Assembly: GCF_009730915.1 (NCBI RefSeq)
Contig: NC_052489.1
Coordinates: 23,739,916-23,803,915 of the forward strand
Length of the DNA: 64,000 nt
Origin: Dioscorea cayenensis subsp. rotundata
Lineage: Eukaryota; Streptophyta; Magnoliopsida; Dioscoreales; Dioscoreaceae
Direction of reading: 5' to 3'
The position numbers and the translations under genes were made by a program. The notes under the pieces were generated by a model that worked only from the letters and a program-made list of their open reading frames with translations, did no database searches and was not told the DNA's origin. Position 1 is the stretch's first letter. Each line of letters begins with the position of its first letter. Shown here in pieces: positions 1 to 11,102 of this stretch.

Positions 1-99
1 TGTTTTAATAAATAAATTTTTCGTCAACATATGGTTTTTCCATGTTTCTTTTTAAAAAAAAAATAATTTGAGATTTGTATCCAGTTTTTAGCCGGTGTA

Positions 100-545
100 G
101 ATGGAAAAAAAATATTTTTTCTTGTATAATTTGGTCAATGTTTATTTATTTTTATTTATAGTTTAAAACTGGTTAGGAATTTCATATAATTAATATATAA
201 TTCTTGGTGAAAAAAAAAGAACTCTTTTTGTCCGGTATAATTTGGTCATTGTTTATTTATTTTTATTATATTTTAAAACTGGTTAGGAATTTCATATGGT
301 TAATATATAATTCTTGGTGAAAAAAAAAGAACTATTTTTGTCCGGTATAATTTGGTCATTGTTTATTTATATTTTAAAACTGGTTAGGAATTTCATTTGG
401 TTAACATTTAAGAATTATTCATGTTGAAGGGTAACAGATTTGTTACCAGTCAAGTGTGGAAGTGGGAAAAAAACATTTAGACTATTTTTGTCCTTTGTTC
501 ATTGTTTATTTATTTAATTATAATATTTTGATATAGTTTTTACAT
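100..545. repeat. AT-rich tandem repeat, about 111-bp unit
   Basis: Three direct copies start near 121, 232 and 342. Each carries a block reading TATAATTTGGTCA, a run like AAAACTGGTTAGGAATTTCAT and then TTCTTGGTG followed by A-runs. A weaker fourth copy begins near 480. The unit spacing is about 110-111 bp. No coding potential is visible. Bases 1-100 are similar AT-rich DNA. Confidence 0.75.
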
Positions 546-610
546 TATTTTTTTATTTGTATTTTAAAAATTATTACTAATTTAATATGGATTGTATATA
601 AAAATGTAAA

Positions 611-618
611 TGTTGAGA

Positions 619-651
<33 letters not shown>

Positions 652-692
652 ACCTTAATCTGGCGCCTTAGACCAACTCGGCCATCTCAACA
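611..692 (-). tRNA. tRNA-Leu (anticodon AAG)
   Basis: The reverse complement folds as a class II tRNA. The 7-bp acceptor stem is TGTTGAG/CTCAACA, the D arm holds GGCCGAGTTGGTCTAAGGC, the anticodon stem is CCAGA/TCTGG around the loop TTAAGGT (anticodon AAG, codon CUU), there is a short variable arm, and the T arm contains GGTTCAAATCC. The length of 82 nt fits a nuclear leucine tRNA. No intron is seen. The gene is isolated, about 290 bp from the 3' end of the SDR gene. Confidence 0.95.
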
Positions 693-983
693 TTTAATAC
701 TAAAGTTAATATTAGAAATATTTCATGATAATTTTCATATGTGGAGTAGTCTCTTCAAGTATTACATACAAAAACTTCAAAGCTAATTTATGTTGCACTG
801 GAAAAAAAAGATTTATACAAGCCCCACCAACATTCATTATATTTGCCATCCAATCTTAAATGTTGCCTACTAAACAATGCAGACATTAACCAGTTGCTAT
901 CATAATGTTTGGCCTTCTTCATGGAATGAGGAACTGAAATCAGAAGTCACATAATCAATCTGTTCATCGTTATAGACTGCAAA

Positions 984-2833
984 TCAAAAGCTTATCTCAC
1001 GCCTCTCGGCGAAAAATTTTCCGGTGTCTGGTCGGCCAGGTTTCAGGACAACCCAAACTCCGGTGTCTGCACCTTCCTCTGCGGAAACATTGCCTTGCCA
1101 ACCTGTCATGGCCGTCTTCACCCATCCTGGACAAAAGCAATTTATGTATACCTTCTCACCATCAGGCTTTGTCGAGAGCCTCTTCGCCATTAATCTTGTG
1201 TAAGTATTAACAGCCAGTTTTGATATAGAGTAGTCAGTGAACATCTGAGGCCATCCATTTGACACCCATGTCCCATTTTTCACTTGATCAAGAAACTTCA
1301 AAACCATTCCATCAATAAGTTCCTCAGATAAACATTCATCTCTAAGAAGTTGTTCTCTCAGGGTCATGTCATCCACTCTCTGTCAAAGCATGACCATGAG
1401 TGTTACTTATAACAAGACTTCCAAGTAAAACAATGCAAGTGAATTATAATTCACTGTTTATACTTTGTAGCCTCATGCAAAGATGTATCCACTTCAGAAT
1501 ACTAAGATTTGACATTAAGAAAATGGCAATCTATTAATAAAGGTAATGTGGGACAACTTACGTTTCGCCTGCCATTGGCTCTACCAAGTCGTGAGCTCAC
1601 ATTCAATATCCGAGCACCATAAATGGAGGGCCGCATTATAGGAATCACAGCCTCAATCATTCGTTTAACACCAAAATAATTTGTGTTTATAACCCTCTCA
1701 GCATATTCAACAGAATTATCTGAACCGGTATTGAAGTTCACACCGGCATTATTTACCTACAACATGGATGAGCAAGAGAGTTGCAAAAGCAGTGAGAACA
1801 TCTCAAAATAAATCTTCCTCATTTTTTTTTCTTTCTGAAATAAGGCATTAGATTTCAATTGGCACTACTGATCATAACTTTGATAACAACCCTTTCAATT
1901 AAACATCAATGTACTGCATCTGTCATTCTTTCTTAGGACTATAGATAGATCTTATTCTCACAAAAATAAAAACATAACATGAATATATGATACGGGTATC
2001 GATATCATAAAAAAGGTTGAGTTTTTTTCTCCATATTATCATTGCTACAAGCAATACGTACTTGTTGAAGAGAATAGTAGTCAAAAGATATTTCATTGAT
2101 TTTTTAAACATATAAATATATAGGATAAATATATAGGACAAGAGTATAGGTCTATTTATATAATAAGAATTCGAGTTATATTAGAAAACTGCAATCAAGG
2201 AGAATATTTGTAAATCATAATAATAAGCAACTATGCCCAAAGAACATATATATAATTCAATCTCTTAAAAATATGCAGAAATCATCTAAGAATATTTTAC
2301 GATATCAATTGCAGTAATCAAATGAGCCATTTTGCTAAGTAAAGTCCATGTGAAAAAAAAAAACAATGATGAACTAACCAAGATGTCGAGACCGCCATAC
2401 TTTTCACTGATCCATCTTGCAAATGTCTGAATAGAAACCTCATTCAAGACATCCAACTGACAGTAATCTACACTTAGTCCATCTTCTCGCAAACTACCGA
2501 CTACTTCCCGACCATGCTTACTATCCCTAGAGGTGACAATTACATGCAGCCCATGCACTGCAAGTTGCCGTGCAATCTCATAACCAATACCTCGGTTACT
2601 TCCGGTCACAGCTGCCACAGTCTCCGACGACCACCATCTGCAAAATAGCATATGTCAAGTCTCAGAGGCATTTCATCAAACAGGTTGAATGCACAAGAAT
2701 TAACACCGTAGTACAGCATGATAATGGAGGAAGACCTTTCTGATAGGGCGTAGGCCACTTTCCGGAGCTCTGAGATCTCTTGGAGCCTCTTCTCTCTTCT
2801 CTCCTTCGCGAGTGCTTTCCCCTTCTTCCCCAT
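984..2833 (-). CDS. Short-chain dehydrogenase/reductase, (+)-neomenthol dehydrogenase / carbonyl reductase-like
   Basis: Four exons, read on the minus strand: 2833-2736, 2637-2379, 1756-1562 and 1379-984. All junctions are GT-AG and the phase closes to 315 aa. The Rossmann motif T-G-S-N-R-G-I-G is at residues 44-51, the N-N-A-G motif near 121-124, a catalytic Ser near 173, and Y-S-I-S-K (Tyr234, Lys238). This is the classical SDR catalytic set of the monomeric plant carbonyl/menthone/salutaridine reductase branch, which reduces carbonyls with NADPH. The start is the ATG giving MGKKGKALAKERREKR. From memory this basic leader is shared by close plant homologues, so it is probably not an artefact. 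The length is usual for the family. The natural substrate cannot be told from sequence, and a cytosolic location is inferred because no signal peptide is seen. Confidence 0.93.
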
Positions 2834-3580
2834 GACTTCTCCCAGGTGAAGGTGTTGAGTTGGTTAATTTGTGAAAAAGTGAGGGGGTTCTGCGCAATTT
2901 CAAAATTGTGAAAAAGTCCCGTAGTGTTGTTATACACAGTGTTACATACAAGATGAAATTGCTAATAACCCCCTATATTTTAATTTATTTTAAAAGATAA
3001 AGAGTAGATAAGATTCTTAAATTACCATGCTTAAGAATGAAAAATATTAGATAATATTCATAAAATCATTATAAAAGTTTTAGAGGTTTAACGTAATTTA
3101 AAATATAAAAAATTTCTCAATAATATCAAACTTATAATTGAATTATATAAATTTAAAAATTGATGAGGATTCTTCCTAAAAAACCTTAAAATGATACAAA
3201 TGATATAAATAAATGCTATAATATTAGAATATCTCTTTTTTTTTTTTTTTATTAAGTCTTGTTTTCCAATCATGCAAGGAGATGGGTTTGCATGACAAAC
3301 ACCAACAATCTTGACAATTTATATTGATTAAAAATCAACCGATCAAATAAAAGATCGAGGGTTTAAATCTTACCTATAACTTGTCCACATTGTTTAAATA
3401 AAAAAAATCAGAGACCAAATAAAACGCCATATTGATGTGCAAACTAAACCATAATTTACAATAAATAATGAATCCTAGCTCAACAAAAATTACAAGACAA
3501 AAGTAACAAACAAAAACATTTCTGGTGTTTATGGTTCTCAACTCATAGGGAACAGTACTGCATTTACAGATTTTCAACTG
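2834..3580. other. Intergenic region between SDR promoter and CERK1 3' end
   Basis: AT-rich DNA upstream of the SDR gene and downstream of the receptor kinase. The small open frames here have no family signature. No RNA gene or mobile-element end could be recognised. Confidence 0.6.
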
Positions 3581-6500
3581 CTACCTTCCAGACATCAAAT
3601 TCACTATAGTTTGATTCTCATAAAATGATCCCACATCCCAGTCTTCTGTTGATGCAGATAATGTCATTAATGCGACGACGATGGATCGCATACTTGGTCT
3701 AAGCTGAGGGTTTTCTTGTGTGCATGCTCTTGCAAGTTGTGCCATCTTGCACAATGAACATGAACATTAATAGTAATCCAGCTGAATTTCAGATACCAGA
3801 TTAATATATACAATGTATTTTTACCTTAAGAACTGAATCTATTGGATAGTTTTCGCCGAGCTTTGGGTCAACTAAACTCAGCAAATCTTCTCTTGGTTCA
3901 GGTTTGATCAAAGCATCTTCAAACTGTGGTACCGAGAAAATTTTACAATACATAATAATTGGTTAGTTTTAAATTGGTTGGCAAAGTAAGGTTGACAGTA
4001 AAGAAGGATGAAAGAATATTACCAGAGCTACTAATCCCTTTGATTCAGTTGTGGAGCCATTGGCTTTTACTATAGCTTCTTTAGCAGAAATGAGTTCATA
4101 GAGGACTACACCGAAGGCATAAACATCGACTTTTGGAGAAACATCACCATATTGTGCATACCTGTGAATGATTTTATTTTACCTTTCAAGAAATTTCCTA
4201 AACAATGAAACTGAGCATGATTGGTTTTTTTCTTTTCTCTTTTCTCTTCACTGATTACTCTGGTGTTTATTACTCTTATGCAAGGATCACTGCTTATTCG
4301 ATTCAGTAAGGATAGTTTCAGAATGATGATAACTCTAATGGTTACAATCCAATTTTAAATGCATAATTCAAAAAAGAGAAAGAAAATTACTCTGGAGGCA
4401 TGTATCCAAATGTACCAACGAGGCGTGTCGGAAGTGATGTGCTTCCTACTTCAGTGAGTTTGGTCAATCCAAAATCTGCAACCTGAGAAGTGAACACCGG
4501 GTTATTGACAGAGAAATTTTTAAAGAATGAACTTCAAAGAACAGGGATAAATGGCAACCTTGCCGTGGAAATTCTTGTCAATTAAAATGTTTGCAGATTT
4601 AATATCACGATGTATGTATACTGGAACAGTATGCTCATGGATATACTCAAGACCTCTGGCTGAATCCAATGCTATTTGCACTCTAATATGCCACGGAAGA
4701 GGGTCTCTATCTGCAAGTAGATTGTGAATCAGAACTTTGATAATTGATATTCCAAAAGCCTGGTTGTACACTGAAGCTCTTACCTGAGCCACGCAAATGT
4801 TCGCTTAAGTTGCCATTCTCAATGAATTCATAGACAAGAAACAGGGATCCCTCAGTGCAATATCCGATTAAGCGGACCTGCATTGATTTGTGAGCATAAA
4901 AAGAATTTTTTAGATCAGAACAAGAAAAATTGTTTAATCAACTATAAACTAGATCTGCCGTTGATTAGATGATAGGGATCAAACTTCTTTATGCATGATC
5001 AGTGGTAACTTCTCACTGAAGACCAATGTCCAAATCAAATTCTGAATTTGTCAAACATTGTTTTGACTACACTGGAAAGGCTTATAAGTTCTTTATGATC
5101 TTTGTTACATCCTAATCAACTGACAATGCAGCATTTCTATGTGAAAACCCTGCTAGACAGCACCAAGTTAAGAAATTTTCTGTTACTTACGTTCCATTTC
5201 TAATGCAGCAACAAGTTGGTTGGTTGGCATGTAAAGCACTAGGAAAAAGAATCATACTTAGGAAACAATTGCAGATTCTATTATTCTAGTATGACCAGAC
5301 AAGTTATGCTACAGGCAAATTGTGAAATCTAGCTTACCAGATTCAAGTGATGAGCATGTGTTAAGACTTTTAGCTCCGCAAGAAATTCTCTTGATGCTTG
5401 CATATCCATCTTCTTGATAGCAGCTTTCTGCAAAAATGGTGTGCTAAGAAGTTCAGGTGAAACAGTAAAAAAGGTTTACATAGGAATGAGCATGAATTAA
5501 GTTAGAATTCCTTGAACTTATAAGAAAGATCCGCATGAAAATCATTATTGATCTCCAGTGCTTATTACTAAAGATCAAAAGGTTCTGATCAGAAGGCAAC
5601 CAACCTCCCCTCTGAGCTCAGCGTAGTAAACAGCCCCAAAACCACCTTGACCAATTTTGTGAGTGATGCTAAAATCATTTGTTGCCTTTGCAAGCTCTTC
5701 GTAAGAAAATTCCACTGATTTGTCAACAGTTATGCCGCCGAAAGGAGAACTGCCTCCAGCTCTAGGAGTTAATACTGGGGTTGTTTTACCTGGAGAAGCT
5801 GAAGTACCTGGTGACGCGCAAGGCAAACACCATTAAGTTTGATGTGGAGGAAAGAAGTGTATTCATAAGAAGTCGCACAATGCCTGACTTCCAACAATGT
5901 CCAGTAATTTAGTGTCTGAGCATGCTATCACACAGGACCGCAATGTCGCTTATAAGACATAACATCTTTCCATTTAGAAAGTAGAGTTCACATATAACAG
6001 GATCATTAAACCTCAGGTTCATTTTAGATGCAGCAATTCAGTGTAAAGAGTGAACATCAACTATTGAAACTACCATGTGCTATCATTCTTAAAATAGAAC
6101 AGCAGAAGCAACAATTTGCAGGCCATAATGACAAATAGACACAATAGCCACATGCTAAGATAGTAGGAAGTAAACAAAAGGCATACCTCCTTGCATCACT
6201 GCGTGTTCTGCAATTGTTGATTGGGCTACTGGTGGCTTAGTCTCCTTTCTCTTATATTTTCTTGTATATAGATAGATGACCAGACATAATGCAACTACAG
6301 CAGCTACACAAATTCCAGCAATTGCACCTTTTGAAACACCTAGATGAAGTAAAAAATAATGAGCTCCACTTCTACCATTACAGACAAGAAAACTGAGGTA
6401 TTTTTCTCCTCATCTCAAGCATGCATTCCACAGACAAGAATCACAATGACAGATGACCAAAGAATCAGCAACCACCTTTGCTGCAAGAAACAATAATTGA

Positions 6501-7830
6501 ATATAAAGTGAGAATTTAAAATAGAGTTTGTTCCTTCACTGAAACTTGAAAGCTACAAATAGATACTTACCTTGAAGTTAGTGGGCGATAACTTCCAGAC
6601 AAATCTGCAAGACAAGCAGCAAACTGTTATCAAGTTCTAAACTGTTCCAACAAAAGAAGCAAACTAAGTCCAAATTAGATTCCATTTGATAGCAAGAAAT
6701 CAAGCAATGTGTTTCAGTATGTGTATCAATGAATTATGAGGCAACATTTTACAAAATAAGTTTCACTTAATAAGAAATCGCCTTATTTGCATTAATGAAA
6801 ATATTTTGAATAATATGCTTACCGGTTTAACAAGTGAGTTTCATACTGGTTTTGGCACTTTGTGAAAGAAAAGTAGAGTTAGGCGTTACTATCAAATACA
6901 GTGTTAACCCCATTTAGTTCTTATTGAATTAGCCGATCAACTTCCTATCGGACATTTATTTTTTAATTAGCTAGAGTTTATTTCCCTATAAAAGTCACAG
7001 GCATATAAATTTGACAGGAAAGATCTGATGCAGGATCAGTTGATTTTCACATTATCATGCAGGTAAACAAATTGAGGAAAACAACCAAATTGTTCAGTAA
7101 AAGAATCATCAGATTACAATAAAAATGACATAAAGAACTGCGTCCTCCATGCAAACATTCGGTAACTTATCTCAGGCCACTCACCTTTTACAGGCAGAAA
7201 CACAATGCCCTCTCCGGCACTAAAGTTAACACCAGGATTGAACTTCTGCAACAGCATGTTATCTGTGGTGAATCCAATATCTGAGGCCACTGATGCCAAG
7301 GTTTCTCCTGGCCGAAGTGGGTATGTCAAAAATAACCCATAAGCCTTAGACACAGATAGATTCCCACATGAACAATTCACAGTGACATTGAGTATCACAT
7401 TGTCAGGGATCCTTGTAGAAGGGTAGCTATTGGTCCTAGCAAGCATCTCAGCAGTAGTGAGATTTGCAAAAACAACATTTGCCACAATTTCATAGGTATC
7501 CTTGTGCTGAACAGGGTAGGAGAAAGTGTGGCCAAGGAAGTCATTATTGATGCAATCACATCTGTAGCTGATGTCGATGCGTTTATCGGCCTGGATGCTG
7601 TTCTCATTGGAGATGCTGGGGTTGTAAGCTAGGATGTTTGCGCTAGTCTGGTTGAAGAGGGCTGATATGTAGCTGAGATTCAAGTTGGGTGATACAAAGA
7701 AGGATAAAAGTGCAAGATCACATCCTGCATAGCATACGGACTCCGATCGCTTACAGAACAAACAGAGCAGAAAAACAAGGGCAACATAAGGTTGACTGTG
7801 AGACACTAATTTGCTCATATCTATAACCAT
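3581..7830 (-). CDS. CERK1: LysM receptor-like kinase, CERK1/LYK1 type (chitin and symbiotic signalling)
   Basis: A plasma-membrane receptor kinase that binds chitin oligomers and signals immunity, and in some plants symbiosis. Exon 1 (7830-7185) encodes a signal peptide and three LysM units linked by C-x-C pairs (CDC, CSC). Then come 6604-6571, a transmembrane exon ending at 6187, 5807-5605, 5427-5338, 4877-4784, 4710-4559, 4482-4391, 4161-4023, 3923-3825 and 3745-3581. The kinase shows [22 protein letters not shown] and G-T-F-G-Y-M-P-P-E, so it is an active RD-type kinase. The C-terminus N-L-M-S-G-R matches the family. The activation segment continues Y-A-Q-Y-G-D. Phase closes at every junction except exon 2 to 3. 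The best acceptor (exon 3 from 6339) is out of phase, whereas an upstream AG (start 6371 or 6368) restores phase and adds about ten residues. An ATG four codons into the frame (7818) is an alternative start. Confidence 0.93.
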
Positions 7831-8500
7831 GAATTTGATAAGCTCATGAGCTTCTTGGTATCATGTGAAGGCAAAAATGAAGATTGAGACCTGACTTTTT
7901 CTTTTTTCCTAAAATTACTCATTGAATTGAGAGGAGATTGGAGATCGGGTGATGGTACTCAAGAAAATAGAAAGTCATGAGAAGATTGAAACAAGTTGTC
8001 TCCTTTGAGCAAGAAGGTGTCGCTAACTGTGGATTATCAATCTCCGGGGAGAGAAATCAGAGACTTTCAGAATGATTTTGCGGGTAAAAACCAGGAATCC
8101 GCAACTTAGAGTAGCAGAAAAGCAAGAAAACACCATCAATTTACCTCTTTTTTGAAAGAAAACTAGAGAAATCAAAACCTAATTATCAAACGAAATGGAA
8201 GCGCAGGATTATCGAATATGATTCAAGGAGAAAAGCCAAAAATTGGCACCTTAATCACTGCAAACCTTTTCAATAAGAATCATTGAAATCCAGCATGTGA
8301 GAACAGATTGGAAGCTCAAATTAAACAACAATAAGGAATCAAAAAAAGGAAACACAAACCCTAGAAATCTCTGAATCGGAGGAGGAGTTGACACCACTGC
8401 CATTTGGGCGTTGTCGCCTGCGGACGCGGCAAACAAAAGTTTTTTTTTCAAATAAAAAAACTCGTTCTAGTTGATTCCGGAATAATTTAGCATAACTGAA
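7831..8500 (-). other. CERK1 5' leader and proximal promoter
   Basis: This stretch lies immediately upstream of the CERK1 start on the minus strand. It holds an open frame of 66 codons (8251-8451) that lacks a recognisable domain. It is probably leader sequence, possibly with an upstream ORF, but there is no transcript evidence in the sequence. Confidence 0.4.
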
Positions 8501-8507
8501 ACATCAT

Positions 8508-8566
8508 ACGTGGCAAAATTCTAAGCACCTGGCTTACAATTCAGATGAATACCTCGACGCCACGTG
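8508..8566. promoter_or_regulatory. ACGT-core (G-box/ABRE-like) cluster upstream of CERK1
   Basis: TACGTGGC at 8507-8514 and the palindrome CACGTG at 8561-8566 lie about 700 bp upstream of the CERK1 start codon. Such ACGT-core sites are bound by plant bZIP and bHLH factors. Their use here is inferred from position only. Confidence 0.4.
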
Positions 8567-10187
8567 TGCAGGTATCGATAACTAAATTGCTCCTGGATGG
8601 CCATTAGTGTACTTTAAAAGGTCGTTGCAGGCTACCGGGAAATTTTTAAGTTCGAAGGGGCTTAAATGTAAAAACGAACTTTTCCCGCGGTTAGGTTTGT
8701 TTGTACTATTTGTTCGTTGGGAAACGGATCCCTCTTCTTCCAACTCGTACCCTTTTTGAGGCTTTTTTTTTTCTTTATTTTTATTTTTTATTTAAAAAAT
8801 ACGTAAGTGTAGCATCTGCTGCTGAAGTAAATATCATTGGTCAATTCGATGCATGAACTCAAAAATAAATCAATGTAATCCATAAAATAAAAAATTAAGT
8901 TAGAAAAAAAAATCAGTGAGAAAAACCCCTTTTTGTCCTATTTACATTAAGTCTTTTGCATAAAATGTTCATTTTTGCAGAACCCAAAATTAAACCTTAA
9001 AACTTATGCAAAGTGAGGACATAGGTGTTTGTTGAACTTGTTTGTACATATTATTCATCTTCTTTAAATTTGGGTGATTATCACCTATTTAAAAAAAAAA
9101 AAAAAAATCAGTGGGTTTTATTTTAAATGCCTGAAATCATTTCTCAGATTTATCTGCCATGTTTTGATTTCACTGCACTACATCTTCATTGTTTAGTATT
9201 TCATTCCATTTTATAATTTCATTCATCATTTATCTGCATAATTTAATAAGTGTTCATAAAGCTGAAGTTAAATTTGGAGAGCAATTTAATCTGCAAAATT
9301 TATCTTTCATATATAGATGCCTTTCAACTTCAAGTGACACTTTTCAGATGGGATGGTTTTTTTCTTATTTGCATTTTATATTTCTAATGGCATTAAACAA
9401 TGTTATGTTACATAAATTAAACAGGCAATGGAATCAAATTGATGACATTAATTTAGTTGCAATGTGCTCAAGGTTCATTGTCAAAGGACTAAAACTTTGT
9501 TGGCAGTTGGTGTGCAAGCATTATTTTAAATTAGATCCACTTGGAGATGCTTATATTCCTTTGAGTTTTAGTGAAGTATGCTTGGAATTATTTGAGAGCA
9601 TAGTTTGTTACAAATAAGAGAAGAAGCATAATCAGTCAATGAAACACAATCAATCAAATTATTTATCTGACATTTTCGTTGGTTTTTTAATCAATGACTT
9701 CTTAATTTTAGAGAAAGGGGACGGCCTTGTCGTTTGTATTATTAATTAGAATTAGTAGGATATCACTTTCTTGCTTACTAAAGCTTGAAATTAAATTGAT
9801 CGACTTTTTTTAATGATCTACTGATAACTGCATATTCAAACAACTGCCTAAAAACAAAGGAAAAATTCTCATCCGCTTTAAATGTTGTCAAAGTTCAGAA
9901 AAATTTAGTGTGTCCAACAAAGACCTGGTCAAGAAAGCAATTCTGACCATAATAAAAATTAGCAAAGTGGAATGGTTCAATCTTTTCGAATGTCATGTTA
10001 ACCATATTCTTCATTGATGTTGCTTTTGGATTGAGGTAAAATGGAAAGAAAAGAATTCATAAACATATTAATTAATAAGATTTCCTTCTCTTTCATTCAA
10101 ATATGCATTAATAAAACATATGGCTCAAACTATTTGTAATAACATTTCATACATAATTCATAGATGATAAACCGATACGGAAAAGGA
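8567..10187. other. Intergenic region with one unassigned open frame
   Basis: Mostly AT-rich DNA with T-runs near 8761-8800 and an A-run near 9090. One plus-strand open frame (9189-9617, 142 codons) has an AT-driven composition rich in Phe, Ile and Leu and no motif I recognise. It may be chance or an eroded exon. No element ends or RNA genes were seen. Confidence 0.5.
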
Positions 10188-10472
10188 CTAATGAGGTGCT
10201 AAACAAGGCGCTGGGGCCAGATCAGGGAGGCATTCTTCCAAGCACATCAAATTATCAACTTGACAATCGAAGAAACAAGTCGAGTTCGTGATAATCTTTG
10301 CAGGGCAACCAGTCATACAAATGGCCACACCTAAATTGCATTTTATCAAGCATTTGATGAGATCAATCTCACATTGGCTCTCAGAAGGGGCTTGGTTAAG
10401 CATTAAAAGGACAACTAGCAACAAACTACCGGCGAAACTAGCCCAACTCTTCTTGTTTGAAGCCATGATCAA
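10188..10472 (-). CDS. Small secreted cysteine-rich peptide (ten Cys)
   Basis: A 94-residue intronless frame. A hydrophobic signal peptide runs to about residue 32 (core S-L-L-L-V-V-L-L-M-L). The mature part has ten cysteines at 34, 41, 45, 52, 56, 66, 70, 77, 81 and 90. The inner eight form two C-x3-C-x6-C-x3-C modules separated by nine residues, the same framework as the neighbour at 10831-11052. The C-terminus is Pro/Ala-rich. The internal ATG at 10466 (M-A-S-N-K-K) is an equally good start. A TATA box lies 60-70 bp upstream. The function is not known to me. Spaced C-x3-C pairs recall helical-hairpin defence peptides or plant thionin-like proteins, but the spacing does not clearly match either. 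Confidence 0.7.
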   Translation of the reverse strand: MIMASNKKSWASFAGSLLLVVLLMLNQAPSESQCEIDLIKCLIKCNLGVAICMTGCPAKIITNSTCFFDCQVDNLMCLEECLPDLAPAPCLAPH

Positions 10473-10532
10473 TTTCTTATTTCGAATGCTTGATAACTAG
10501 CAACTAACTACCGGCGAGACTAGCCACACCTC

Positions 10533-10540
10533 TTTTTATA
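10533..10540 (-). promoter_or_regulatory. TATA box of the ten-Cys peptide gene
   Basis: TATAAAAA on the minus strand, about 60 bp upstream of the first ATG at 10472. This is the expected spacing for a short leader. Confidence 0.55.
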
Positions 10541-10830
10541 GACAACTTCTCATGTTGTTTGCGTGATAATGCTCATCTAATTCGATTGAGTGTATAAAAA
10601 CAAAAGCATGAAGATATCATCCACACGAAAAAAGAAGGAGATATGCATGACTTGTATTTTATTAGTCATTGGTTCCGCGTTTAATGAGATCTTTTCACTT
10701 ATTATTCAGGGAATACAAGCGCGGCAAAACTATGTACTGACTCCGATACCATATTAGATGAAAATTTTGCTTGTTAGATTGAAATTCGGAAACAACCACG
10801 CATATTTAAAAAATATCTTGAACATAAAAG

Positions 10831-11052
10831 TTAGCATACATCAGTGCAAGCGAAGAACTCGGTGTTGCAATCATCATCACAGAGACCAGAGGAGTCATTG
10901 GTGCAGGCAGCCGTGCAATGTTGGAGCCCTTCCATGCAATTAAGTGAACAATCATTGGCACCGGAGCCAGACACCGGAGTTCCTATCAAAGTAGAGGAAA
11001 TGACAAACAAAGTCATGATGATTAAAATGGCTGCAGTACTGTTTAAAGCCAT
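10831..11052 (-). CDS. Small secreted cysteine-rich peptide (eight Cys), sister of the 10188-10472 gene
   Basis: A 73-residue product starting M-A-L-N-S-T. I chose this internal ATG because it places a hydrophobic signal peptide (I-L-I-I-M-T-L-F-V-I) at the N-terminus, whereas the frame's first ATG (11247) would bury it. The mature region has eight cysteines at 35, 39, 46, 50, 58, 62, 69 and 73: C-x3-C-x6-C-x3-C, seven residues, then the same module again. The last residue is Cys73. The gene lies about 360 bp upstream of the ten-Cys gene on the same strand. Sequence outside the cysteines is strongly diverged, so the pair is either an old tandem duplication or a shared fold. The mature part is acidic. 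The role is unknown, and secretion is inferred. Confidence 0.65.
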   Translation of the reverse strand: MALNSTAAILIIMTLFVISSTLIGTPVSGSGANDCSLNCMEGLQHCTAACTNDSSGLCDDDCNTEFFACTDVC

Positions 11053-11094
11053 TGATAAGTATATGAATGGTAGAATTGATGTTGATGAGTGGTT

Positions 11095-11102
11095 AATATA
11101 TA
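11095..11102 (-). promoter_or_regulatory. TATA-like box of the eight-Cys peptide gene
   Basis: TATATATT on the minus strand, about 43 bp upstream of the chosen ATG at 11052. It supports that internal start over the ATG at 11247, which lies upstream of the box. Confidence 0.4.

Noticed and set aside
100-545. CRISPR-like regular spacing of repeats
   Set aside because: Units are continuous tandem copies without unique spacers, and the context is a plant nuclear genome.
3341-3395. Possible tRNA T-arm (GGGTTTAAATC)
   Set aside because: No matching acceptor, D or anticodon stems around it.
8251-8451. 66-codon frame upstream of CERK1 as a separate gene
   Set aside because: No domain or promoter of its own; more likely leader sequence.
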